Below are positions 8,796-15,972 of a stretch of 64,000 nt of DNA, piece after piece (position 1 is the stretch's first letter; each line of letters begins with the position of its first letter). Source of the DNA: Pedobacter suwonensis (GTDB taxonomy: Bacteria > Bacteroidota > Bacteroidia > Sphingobacteriales > Sphingobacteriaceae). The notes under the pieces are model-generated. The model did not search any database. It saw only the letters and a program-made list of their open reading frames with translations, and was not told the origin of the DNA. Position numbers and translations under genes: made by a program. Where the stretch lies: contig NZ_FOJM01000020.1 of assembly GCF_900111825.1 (NCBI RefSeq), forward strand, positions 1-64,000. The letters run 5' to 3'.

Positions 8796-9401
8796 TTAAA
8801 CCTTATTCGGTTTACTTACATATTTATTGCCTTTTACAAAAAATCGCCATGGTAGTAACGCATGCTCTTTGGCATAAGCGATGCCAACACGTGGTGTTGC
8901 TGCAATATCTTCTTCTGCATACCGGATACCATGGTCCTCAATCCAGATTTCCTCATCGGAAAGATTTTTGGCATTAAAAGTCTTATCGATCCCCAATGCC
9001 TTTGCTGCGGAACCAGGTCCGGCGGAAATAGCACCTTTTAAACGACACATATTCCTTCGCTGTTCTATAATTTCTAATCCGAGAATTGGTTCTATCCCCC
9101 TGATCAAAACCGCGTGCGGGTCGTCTTTAACCGACGTAACCACATTGAAAAGATGATGCATACCATAACAGAGATATACGTAAGCAACACCGCCTTCACC
9201 ATACATGGTTTCAGTGCGCTGGGTACGGCGACCGCCATATGCATGAGATGCTTTATCTTTTACCCCGAAATAAGCCTCTGTTTCTACAATGATACCGGCA
9301 GTAATTTCTTCACCAATTTTGGTATAGAGTACCTTACCCAGTAAATCTTTCGCAAGGCTCACCACATCCTCATTCCGATAATATTCAGGACTTAATTTCA
9401 A
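8796..9401 (-). CDS. mpg: DNA-3-methyladenine glycosylase (AAG/MPG family)
   Basis: Monofunctional base-excision glycosylase removing 3-methyladenine, hypoxanthine and related damaged purines. Family features present: LAKDLLGKVL near residue 15, the catalytic VETEAYFG with its glutamate, the SHAYGGRRTQRTETMYG loop, VYLCYGMHHLFNVV, and AVLIRGIEP. At 201 aa it is the bacterial short form. The start is TTG (MKLSPEYY). An ATG option would cut into the conserved N-terminus. It lies 13 bases after the fRMsr stop and 54 bases before the PPOX gene, forming a damage or stress-related operon. Confidence 0.93.
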   Translation of the reverse strand: MKLSPEYYRNEDVVSLAKDLLGKVLYTKIGEEITAGIIVETEAYFGVKDKASHAYGGRRTQRTETMYGEGGVAYVYLCYGMHHLFNVVTSVKDDPHAVLIRGIEPILGLEIIEQRRNMCRLKGAISAGPGSAAKALGIDKTFNAKNLSDEEIWIEDHGIRYAEEDIAATPRVGIAYAKEHALLPWRFFVKGNKYVSKPNKV

Positions 9402-9414
9402 TTTGTAATCTAAA

Positions 9415-9894
9415 TTATCTATTTAATAAAATTGCAATAACCTGCTCTAAATAAAGTTGATCTGTTTCATCAAACTTATTCAATACTTCACTATCGATAT
9501 CTAACACTCCGATTACTTCACCGTTAACAATAAGCGGCAGAACGATTTCAGATTTTGAGGCTGATGCACAAGCGATGTGGCCAGGAAATTCTTCCACATC
9601 TGGTACAATAATGGTTTGGGCTTCAGCCCAGGAAGTACCACAAACGCCCTTACCCCTTTTTATTCTTGTGCAAGCAACAGGCCCCTGAAAAGGCCCAAGA
9701 ACAAGCTCATCGTTTTTTACCTGGTAAAAGCCAACCCAAAACCAACCAAACTGCTCTTTAAGTGCGGCGGCAACATTTGCCATATTGGCAACAAAATCTG
9801 TTTCGCCATATAATAACGCTCTAATTTGAGGGATAATGGATTGATACTGCGCTTCTTTAGAGGCATCTCTTGTAATAACTAAATCTTCTGCCAT
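9415..9894 (-). CDS. msrC: Free methionine-(R)-sulfoxide reductase (GAF domain)
   Basis: The single GAF domain of 159 aa fits the fRMsr family (E. coli YebR/MsrC). Three cysteines, Cys75 (GPVACTRI), Cys85 (GKGVCG) and Cys109 (HIACAS), are spaced 10 and 24 residues apart, as are the three redox cysteines of the E. coli enzyme, so activity on free Met-R-sulfoxide is well supported. First gene of a three-gene leftward operon with MPG and a PPOX protein. A candidate minus-strand -7 box (TAACTTTG, bases 9913-9920) lies 19 bases upstream of the ATG. Confidence 0.92.
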   Translation of the reverse strand: MAEDLVITRDASKEAQYQSIIPQIRALLYGETDFVANMANVAAALKEQFGWFWVGFYQVKNDELVLGPFQGPVACTRIKRGKGVCGTSWAEAQTIIVPDVEEFPGHIACASASKSEIVLPLIVNGEVIGVLDIDSEVLNKFDETDQLYLEQVIAILLNR

Positions 9895-10022
9895 TTGTTT
9901 TATTTATAAATTCAAAGTTAATAATGAAATGCGAGTTGTAAGACAGCATGGTTTTTAATGACAAAAATTTGAATGAGAACCTATCCTTAAAATGCTTAGT
10001 TTTGATCCCTTAACCGCTTATT

Positions 10023-10712
10023 ATGATCGTAGCCTTAACCATTACTAAATTTCGTGGTCTAACTATCCCCTTCGCATTTATAGGAATGGCGGTTTTAAGG
10101 TTACCCTTATGGCTAAATAAAAAGTGTAGTTTTTGGAAATTAATGGGAAGTGGCAAAGATGCAAGGGTTGACTTATCTGCGGATTACAAACACTGGGCTG
10201 TATTAACGACCTGGAATGACCGTAAAGATTACGATCATTTTAACCACAATTCTATAGTGATGAAATGGTTCAATTTTTTCGCAAAAGAAAGTTTCACCAT
10301 CTTACTCAATCCTTTAACAAGTCATGGCTTATGGTCAAAATCACAGCCTTTTAAAGTTGATAAGACAAACAAAGTTTCCTCTGGGAAAATTGCTGTAATT
10401 ACCAGGGCTGCGATTAAATTTAACCGACTAAAAGAGTTCAGGCATAATATTAAACGGGCGGCAGATGCGATGCATACGGCACCAGGATTTGTCCTATCTG
10501 CAGGTATGGGAGAAAATCCATTTTTTGACCAGGCCACCTTCTCGATATGGGACGATGCGGAGAGTGTAAAAAACTATGCCTATAAAACTTTCGACCATGC
10601 CGATGTGATTAAGCTTACCAGAGCGAGAGAATGGTACAAAGAAGAACTTTTTGCCCGTTTCTCCATTATTGATAGCTGGGGAACACTTAACGGAACATCA
10701 GTTGAATTATAA
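10023..10712 (+). CDS. Spheroidene monooxygenase-like protein (CrtA family)
   Basis: 229 aa resembling the CrtA/spheroidene monooxygenase family, heme-dependent enzymes that add keto groups to acyclic carotenoids. Recognisable parts are the start IVALTITKFRGL..PFAFIGMAVLRLPLWL, FWKLMGSGKD, and TAPGFVLSAGMGENPFFDQATFSIWDD. In Bacteroidota this family is widespread even where spheroidene is absent, so the substrate is uncertain; a carotenoid of this organism is a reasonable guess because idi and crtB-like genes lie at 45.4-46.8 kb. The 83-aa gene follows 16 bases later. TAGTTTTG at 9997-10004 may be its -7 box. Confidence 0.7.
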   Translation: MIVALTITKFRGLTIPFAFIGMAVLRLPLWLNKKCSFWKLMGSGKDARVDLSADYKHWAVLTTWNDRKDYDHFNHNSIVMKWFNFFAKESFTILLNPLTSHGLWSKSQPFKVDKTNKVSSGKIAVITRAAIKFNRLKEFRHNIKRAADAMHTAPGFVLSAGMGENPFFDQATFSIWDDAESVKNYAYKTFDHADVIKLTRAREWYKEELFARFSIIDSWGTLNGTSVEL

Positions 10713-10728
10713 ATAAAATATATCCTAA

Positions 10729-10980
10729 ATGAGAGTTGTAGCAGAACTTCCGCATCCGGAATGTAAGATCACCATTTTTTCAATGAACCAAAAATACATT
10801 GTAAAATTTGAACAAGGTACTTTTGAGCAAAGTTATAAACTTGCTGAACTAGACCTGAGTGGCGGTGGCGTAAATGATGTTTTTGAAATTATTGATGAAG
10901 AATTTATCCAGACCGTTATTGCCCGCTTCAAATCGATGCGTTCTGATTTTACTGCAGCTTACAACAGGCATCAATATTAA
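10729..10980 (+). CDS. Conserved hypothetical protein, 83 aa
   Basis: Not recognised as a named family. It is a compact, charged soluble protein with no signal or membrane segment: a beta-rich front (AELPHPECKITIFSMNQKYIVKFEQG) and a helical C-terminus (IQTVIARFKSMRSDF). Starting 16 bases after the CrtA-like gene on the same strand, it is probably co-transcribed, and could be a small partner of that enzyme. Coding is supported by continuous sensible composition and the tight spacing. Confidence 0.6.
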   Translation: MRVVAELPHPECKITIFSMNQKYIVKFEQGTFEQSYKLAELDLSGGGVNDVFEIIDEEFIQTVIARFKSMRSDFTAAYNRHQY

Positions 10981-11157
10981 AATAATCACTTCAATATACT
11001 GATATACAGCGTATTATTTAAATATTCAAAATAATATTCTGAATTTTTGTAGATTTTTTGAGTTAAACGGAGTTGTTATCGACAGTCTTTATTAAGATCA
11101 ATCTATATAAATAACTGATATATTGAGTTTTAAATCTCTACAAAAAATATAATTTGG

Positions 11158-11176
11158 TATTTGGTTAAACCAAATA
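11158..11176. repeat. Perfect 19-bp palindrome (operator-like)
   Basis: TATTTGGTT-A-AACCAAATA: nine-base arms round a single central base. It is not followed by a T-run and so is not a terminator. It looks like a dimeric repressor site, but no gene starts nearby, so the function is open. Confidence 0.45.
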
Positions 11177-11395
11177 AATGGGTGGGGGTTAGCAATTTTG
11201 GGTTGAAACAAGCATTAAATATTTCAAAAAAACTTATGTATAGTTCATCGATTGGAACGCAATGGAACGGAGAAATTTAATTGATAATTTTCCGCTGCCG
11301 TCAAAATCTCGAATTGTGAAATGAAAGTAACCGAAGCATTGCCTTAATCCAGCCTCTCCTCTATCACGATCGGTAATCGGTTACTTCAGTCCAAA

Positions 11396-11426
11396 GATCC
11401 TGAAACGAGTTCAGGATGACGATTCC
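11396..11426. repeat. REPIN half-element (copy C1)
   Basis: GATCCTGAA-ACGAG-TTCAGGATGACG followed by ATTCC: an 8-bp stem ending in the family's ATGACG tail. Nearly identical to the right half of the element at 29281-29353, differing in the loop base. Confidence 0.7.
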
Positions 11427-11530
11427 AGGGGAAATTACCGTGCTGTTGGATGTTATCATCCGACAGTTAAAACTCGAATTTTCTGAGTGTCAGATGGCGA
11501 CATTTGATACCACAAATATTTTAGTCTAAA

Positions 11531-11556
11531 GATCCTGAAACAAGTTCAGGATTGAA
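11531..11556. repeat. REPIN half-element (copy C2)
   Basis: GATCCTGAA-ACAAG-TTCAGGAT, the same hairpin as copy E at 29328 but with the ATGACG tail changed to TGAAG. A partly decayed copy. Confidence 0.65.
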
Positions 11557-11806
11557 GACCGTTGGGATTATCCTACAGCACCGATCTTACTTTCGACCGC
11601 AGTGCCTGCAGCATGTACGGGCAGCCGTTTCGATACGTTTCAGTCGAAATGACAATCCATCTGTACTTGTCTCATTAGATTTTTTGTTTTTCTAAACCTG
11701 ACTTCACAGTATAGCCAGGTTGTACATCAGTAAATCTGTGGTTACCTGTATACATCTGTGGTTAGACAGTAGATTTATCGTTTGGAACAGAAATAAAAAA
11801 TGGGTT

Positions 11807-12145
11807 TTAAACAGAAACTGCCGTATCATGCACCACTACCCTGTACCAGTTTTTAGAAAATTTTTCTACTGCATCTAAATGTATTTTATCCTCCTGGTAG
11901 GCATTATGATCTGCAATGTTCGCAAAGGTAATGGTAAGTGAATAAGTAAAAGAGTTGTCTGTAACCGGACGTACCGGTGTATTGGCCGCCAGTCCATAAC
12001 TTAATGTTTTAATGTATTTGATTGGCTTTAAGCTTTCGAAAAAATTGGCAAAATCGGCAATTTCGTTTTTGGTTAATTGTGGTTTTAACCAAAACATCAC
12101 AAAATGCTGAATCTGACCTTTATCTGTAGTAGTATGTTCTGTCAT
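11807..12145 (-). CDS. Dabb family (stress-responsive A/B barrel) protein
   Basis: 112-aa dimeric alpha+beta barrel-type protein. The Dabb pattern is clear: QHFVMFWLKPQLTKNEIADFANFFESLKPI at the start, an L(S)YGLAA strand, FTYSLTITFANIADHNAYQEDKIH, then the ending KNWYRVVVHDTAV. Dabb proteins have varied or unknown functions, and no catalytic residue is obvious. The gene stands alone, next to a long gene-free island. Confidence 0.85.
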   Translation of the reverse strand: MTEHTTTDKGQIQHFVMFWLKPQLTKNEIADFANFFESLKPIKYIKTLSYGLAANTPVRPVTDNSFTYSLTITFANIADHNAYQEDKIHLDAVEKFSKNWYRVVVHDTAVSV

Positions 12146-12189
12146 AACGAATTTATTTTTTGCAATATAGAAATGATTTTTTGGTGTAC

Positions 12190-12224
12190 AAAAAAAGCGT
12201 CACGATTTTGAATCGCAACGCTTT
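12190..12224 (-). terminator. Terminator of the glycine-zipper lipoprotein gene
   Basis: Minus strand: AAAGCGTTGCGATT-CAAA-ATCGTGACGCTTTTTTTG, an imperfect stem followed by a T-run, 20 bases past the stop at 12245. Confidence 0.7.
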
Positions 12225-12244
12225 CAAGTATGATTGAAACCTTC

Positions 12245-12736
12245 TTAGTTTTGTACTCGTCCGGATTTTTTATCTTCACCTCTACCGATCAGGTAACCAC
12301 CGCCAGCACCAACTAAACCACCGATAATTGCACCTCTTCCTTTTTTCTTATCAATTAAAGCACCACCAACTGCACCAGCAGCACCTCCAATTACAGCGCC
12401 CTTAGCTGCATCACTCCAGCCTTTTTTCTTTGCAGTTGGCTGTGTACCGCCATAAGCACTGGTTGAGCTTCCGCCAGAACTGGCATATGATCTTCTGGCG
12501 CTGGTACTTGATCTTCTTGCGGCTGCCAATTCTGCCTGGTGTTGGGCTTCTTTCTCTTTTTCTACCCTGGCCACTTCAGCTTTTTTAAAGCTGTCCAGGC
12601 GTAAGCTATCTTTTACGGCTTTAATGGCTAATTGTTTTTCTGCTTCCTGCTGTTTCAATGCAGCTTCTTCTTTTGCTTTGTTATTACAAGCAAACATAAC
12701 AGAACTTAATGCGATTACTACCAATATCCTTTTCAT
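12245..12736 (-). CDS. Glycine-zipper lipoprotein (YMGG/OmpA-like zipper)
   Basis: Starting at the MKRILVV methionine (12736), the protein has 163 aa with a lipobox cysteine at residue 17 (VMFACNN). A Glu/Lys/Ala-rich coiled-coil stretch follows (about residues 20-70), then a Ser/Ala/Tyr linker. The C-terminus has two glycine-zipper hairpins, GAVIGGAAGAVGGALI and GAIIGGLVGAGGGYLIG, that probably insert in a membrane. An upstream ATG would add ten residues before the signal and is unlikely. Such lipoproteins are thought to brace the outer membrane or peptidoglycan. Monocistronic, with its own terminator. Confidence 0.82.
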   Translation of the reverse strand: MKRILVVIALSSVMFACNNKAKEEAALKQQEAEKQLAIKAVKDSLRLDSFKKAEVARVEKEKEAQHQAELAAARRSSTSARRSYASSGGSSTSAYGGTQPTAKKKGWSDAAKGAVIGGAAGAVGGALIDKKKGRGAIIGGLVGAGGGYLIGRGEDKKSGRVQN

Positions 12737-12869
12737 AATTTTTAATTTTAGCATGACACTCATTTAGCTACCTAACCTCACTAAAACGAGTTTCATTTGT
12801 GATATATGATTTAGTTAATTATCACTACTAAAGAAAAAATGATGCCAAAATGTTTTGCAAATCAAAAAA

Positions 12870-13592
12870 TTAGTCAACCAGATCGACATACCAAAAGCCT
12901 GAAAGTGCAGGTTTGGCACAAGAATCATCATCTACTGAGGTAGTTCTTGCAGGTGAATTATATGTCCTGAATACCTGTTCACCAACGGAAAAATCAACTT
13001 TTGCTTTAAAGATTGGACCCTCAAAGGCAAAAGTATGAAACTCGCCGTTTTCCCCACAGGGATCAATTTCTGGCGGGAGCTGATCAATTAAGTCTTCAGT
13101 AATTATTTTCCCACATAGGTCTTTTAGATTATGCTGGGTACAGACAATGATGGTTTTATAGTTCAGATTAATAAATTCGCTGATCAAAGCTCTGGTATCT
13201 TTATGCCAAAGTGGAAATATGGCCTTCATGCCAATCTCAGACAGCCTGCTTTCCCGGTATTTACGCAGATCTTCGAGAAAAATATCTCCGAAAATAGCAT
13301 ATGAAATTCCTTCTGATTTAAATTTGTCAAGATGAATACGCATGGTATTGTCGTAAGTTTCCATATCCGGCATTTCACCCAAACGGATCTGATATAAAGG
13401 AATACCAATACTTTCAGCCTGCTTAATGAGCAAATTTTCCCTTACTCCATGCATTGAAACTCGATTATATTGCGCTGTGACGGTGGTAACCAGATAACGG
13501 ATTTCAAGCGTTGGATCTTGGAGAGCGTAATGTAATGCCAGCGTACTATCTTTACCACCACTCCAGTTAAAAATACAGATTTTTTTATCCAT
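12870..13592 (-). CDS. PP-loop ATPase of the diphthine-ammonia ligase (Dph6-like) family
   Basis: 240-aa N-type ATP pyrophosphatase with SGGKDS at residues 11-16 (PP-loop). Other family motifs are RVSMHGV near residue 46 and FGDIFLEDLRKYRE near residue 100. Eukaryotic relatives (Dph6) amidate diphthine on EF2, but bacteria do not make diphthamide, so this must act on something else. It overlaps the sirtuin gene by 8 bases, and that gene follows a cobalamin-binding protein. A link to B12 or another salvage pathway is possible but unproven. Confidence 0.82.
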   Translation of the reverse strand: MDKKICIFNWSGGKDSTLALHYALQDPTLEIRYLVTTVTAQYNRVSMHGVRENLLIKQAESIGIPLYQIRLGEMPDMETYDNTMRIHLDKFKSEGISYAIFGDIFLEDLRKYRESRLSEIGMKAIFPLWHKDTRALISEFINLNYKTIIVCTQHNLKDLCGKIITEDLIDQLPPEIDPCGENGEFHTFAFEGPIFKAKVDFSVGEQVFRTYNSPARTTSVDDDSCAKPALSGFWYVDLVD

Positions 13593-14268
13593 TTATTAAA
13601 ATGCTTTTTAGCTGCTCCATTCCATTCACTGCATTTTGTTCAATGGTTATTACGTTTTGATAGCGCTTCACGTCCGGAGTTTTGGGATCGATGATATATT
13701 TTCTGACTTGACGCGGTACGAAATCGATAAGTCCGGCTGCAGGATAAACCGCCAATGAAGTGCCGATCAGCACAAATAAATCAGCCTTCCCGCAAATTTT
13801 AGCTGCAACCTCAATCATCGGTACAGCTTCACCAAACCACACCACATGGGGCCGCAATTGTGACCCGAATTCGCACAATTCGCCCATTTTTATTTTTGAT
13901 CCTGTAACGGGATAGGTTAAATGAGGTTTAAGGTCGGACTGCGACCGGGTAATTATGCCATGGAGGTGAGTAACCTTGGTTGAACCCGCTCTTTCATGCA
14001 GATCGTCGATATTCTGGGTAATGATTTCAACATCAAATTGGTTTTCGAGTTCGGCCAGCAACTGGTGTGCACGGTTGGGCTTTGCCGCTAAAACCTGCTT
14101 TCTTCTTTCGTTGTAAAATTCCTGCACCAATTCCGGATTCCTCTCCCAGGCCTCGGGTGTTGCTACATCATATATATTATAACCTTCCCATAAACCGTCG
14201 GCATCCCTAAAGGTTTTTAATCCACTTTCGGCACTGATTCCTGCGCCTGTTAATACGACTAACCTCAT
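13585..14268 (-). CDS. NAD-dependent protein deacylase (sirtuin, SIRT5/CobB-like, zinc-less)
   Basis: Using the ATG at 14268 (MRLVVLTGAG) the protein is 227 aa. The NAD pocket GAGISAESG (residues 8-16), TQNIDDLH (84-91) and catalytic His103 in HLHG are intact. Tyr52 and Arg55 in EFYNERR match the acyl-lysine-recognising Tyr/Arg pair of SIRT5-type desuccinylases. The four zinc cysteines usually found after HLHG are absent (one Cys only), as is common in Bacteroidota. A longer start at 14331 would overlap the preceding gene by 56 bases and is rejected. Overlaps the PP-loop ATPase gene by 8 bases. Confidence 0.88.
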   Translation of the reverse strand: MRLVVLTGAGISAESGLKTFRDADGLWEGYNIYDVATPEAWERNPELVQEFYNERRKQVLAAKPNRAHQLLAELENQFDVEIITQNIDDLHERAGSTKVTHLHGIITRSQSDLKPHLTYPVTGSKIKMGELCEFGSQLRPHVVWFGEAVPMIEVAAKICGKADLFVLIGTSLAVYPAAGLIDFVPRQVRKYIIDPKTPDVKRYQNVITIEQNAVNGMEQLKSILING

Positions 14269-14275
14269 ATAATGA

Positions 14276-15217
14276 TTAAACAGATTGTGGCGATCGAACA
14301 AGTCGGGCGTAATTAATAAATTTATCTGCAATATTTTTATCAGCCTTAAAAATTTCAGGATGAAACATACAAGCTAGCGCCTCAATACCCTCAACCAAAG
14401 TACCAATACTTGGCTGAGTGAACATGTCAAAATCGGCAATATAAACCTGATTGCTTTTTACTGCTGCAAAATGATCCCAACCCGGTTTTGAAGTAAGGAG
14501 CGGCATTTCTTCCAGGCTTCTTTTTTGGTCGAAACCACATGGTGCAATTACCAGAACCTCGGGATTGTATTTTAATATTTTTTCCCATGGCGTAACAATT
14601 GAGTCTCCCGCAGGGTTCGAAAGCATATCAACACCACCAGCTGCAGCAATCTGAAAAGGAATCCAATGTCCGCAATTATAGATCGGTTCGATCCATTCCA
14701 TTAGCATTACCCGTTTTAATGGTGATTTATTTGCACGTAGTCGATCCAGAATCTGATCAGTTTTCTGCTGTAAACCTGCCAGATAACTAAAAGCAGCTTC
14801 TTCCTTTCCCAAAGCCCTGGCAATGGTAACCGCGCATTCGAAAACATCCTGCAGATTATTTGGCGAAAGCGGAACCAGCGTTGGCTGCTTAGTCAGTTTC
14901 ATTACAGCCGTTTCGGTACAAACCGTGTCGATGTTACAAACTTCGCAGATGTCCTGTGTAAAAACCACATCGGGTGCTATGCTTTCTAAAAGGGCATCAT
15001 CTACCCAATAAAGACTTTTGCCCTGCGCTTTGGATGCCGAAAAAATCCTGTCGATTTCTATACTGGAATAATTTTTACCTTCCAAAATACACCTTACGAT
15101 TTTCGGGTGTTCGGCCGCCTCTTTCGGGCATTCAAAGGTTACCCCATACAGGTAATCCTGAAGGCCCATATCATAAATCATTTTCGTAGCAGCGGGTAAA
15201 AAGGAAACAACTTTCAT
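14276..15217 (-). CDS. Cobalamin-binding protein, BtuF/FhuD-like, without signal peptide
   Basis: 313 aa with the fold pattern of type III ABC substrate-binding proteins (COG0614): VSFLPAATKMIYDMGLQDYLYGVTFEC at the start, GKSLYWVDDALLESIAPDVVFTQDICEVC, then NPEVLVIAPCGF and a final long helix. The conserved first strand begins at residue 2, so there is no room for a secretion signal and the protein should stay in the cytoplasm, unlike E. coli BtuF. A CEVC motif is near residue 93. Position downstream of the riboswitch-controlled receptor supports a corrinoid ligand. No btuCD genes are in the window. Confidence 0.82.
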   Translation of the reverse strand: MKVVSFLPAATKMIYDMGLQDYLYGVTFECPKEAAEHPKIVRCILEGKNYSSIEIDRIFSASKAQGKSLYWVDDALLESIAPDVVFTQDICEVCNIDTVCTETAVMKLTKQPTLVPLSPNNLQDVFECAVTIARALGKEEAAFSYLAGLQQKTDQILDRLRANKSPLKRVMLMEWIEPIYNCGHWIPFQIAAAGGVDMLSNPAGDSIVTPWEKILKYNPEVLVIAPCGFDQKRSLEEMPLLTSKPGWDHFAAVKSNQVYIADFDMFTQPSIGTLVEGIEALACMFHPEIFKADKNIADKFINYARLVRSPQSV

Positions 15218-15262
15218 TTGATGTAAGATGTAAAAGGTAAAATGTAATTAGCTATCTAAGAT

Positions 15263-15302
15263 AAAAAAAATCCCCTTCTGAACTAAATCAAAAGAGGATT
15301 TC
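15263..15302 (-). terminator. Terminator between the DUF6580 and cobalamin-binding protein genes
   Basis: Minus strand AAATCCTCTT...AAGGGGATTTTTTTT: a 10-bp stem with one G-U pair and a run of eight T. It lies between the second and third genes of the B12 locus, so transcription from the riboswitch would be at least partly stopped here. Confidence 0.65.
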
Positions 15303-15343
15303 TGTTTATTTTTCGATTGGTTGCTGAGCTACCAAATCAATTA

Positions 15344-15934
15344 CTATGACTTTTGCATTTGCAATTTTAATACCGGATATTTTGCTTTTAAGATCTCAAA
15401 AGCTCCGAAAAGTAAAGTACCATAAATTACTGTTCCTTCTAAAAACCTGATTTCGAACGGAATAGCTTTTATCAGGCAGCTCCAGTAACCAGGCAAATCC
15501 TGAGTATATGCAGGATTGTTAATCCAAACACCTAAGTCGGTAACCAACCAGTGAATTAGCACAATGCTCAATGTTGAAGCCAATAAATTTACTACATTTA
15601 TGTTCTTAAGCAGCATTCTGCCTACCAACACCATTAAAGCAAATGCAATGTATGTCCAATACCAGCCTTCGTAAAGAAAACCGTTACTGTATTTACTAAA
15701 AATAGTGATTGATAAAATGAAATCGCTTAAAAACAAACTCAGTATAGGAAATGCGAAAGCCTTTAGGTGATCTTTAAAATAGGCGCCTCCAAACAAAGCC
15801 ACCGCTCCGATTGATGAAAAATTGGCAAACTGTAATTCATCAGAGTTGAATGTTACCAGCAAACGGAAAGCCGTTATGGCAAGGATCATCAACAGCAATA
15901 TTAAAGTGCGGGGATTAAATTTTAAATGAGCCAT
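15344..15934 (-). CDS. DUF6580-type integral membrane protein in the B12 locus
   Basis: 196 aa with five or six hydrophobic segments, resembling the DUF6580 family and, in layout, the small S components of ECF vitamin transporters: an N-terminal ITAFRLL, a FSSIGAVALFGGAYF stretch, then LSDFILS. Relatives are often found beside B12-regulated receptors in Bacteroidota. It may help move corrinoid across the inner membrane, but this is only from context. It follows the BtuB-like receptor by 38 bases. A minus-strand TAACTTTG (15958-15965) could give it an extra promoter. Confidence 0.75.
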   Translation of the reverse strand: MAHLKFNPRTLILLLMILAITAFRLLVTFNSDELQFANFSSIGAVALFGGAYFKDHLKAFAFPILSLFLSDFILSITIFSKYSNGFLYEGWYWTYIAFALMVLVGRMLLKNINVVNLLASTLSIVLIHWLVTDLGVWINNPAYTQDLPGYWSCLIKAIPFEIRFLEGTVIYGTLLFGAFEILKAKYPVLKLQMQKS

Positions 15935-15972
15935 ACTACTTCTGGTTAATATTTATGCAAAGTTAAATTTTA

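Larger units (their letters stand above)
10981..11806. other. Gene-free, repeat-rich island, 826 bp
   Basis: No credible protein frame. The left third is very AT-rich and contains the 19-bp palindrome at 11158-11176. The right part holds two GATCCTGAAAC-type hairpins (11396-11424 and 11531-11556) and a CGTTTCAGTCGAAATGAC stretch near 11636-11653, fragments of the same REPIN-like families found elsewhere in the window. The region looks like a landing zone for such repeats between convergent genes. Confidence 0.6.

Noticed and set aside
14680..14700. GGTTCGATCC resembling a tRNA T-loop
   Set aside because: Lies within the cobalamin-binding protein coding sequence; no acceptor stem or anticodon arm can be built around it.
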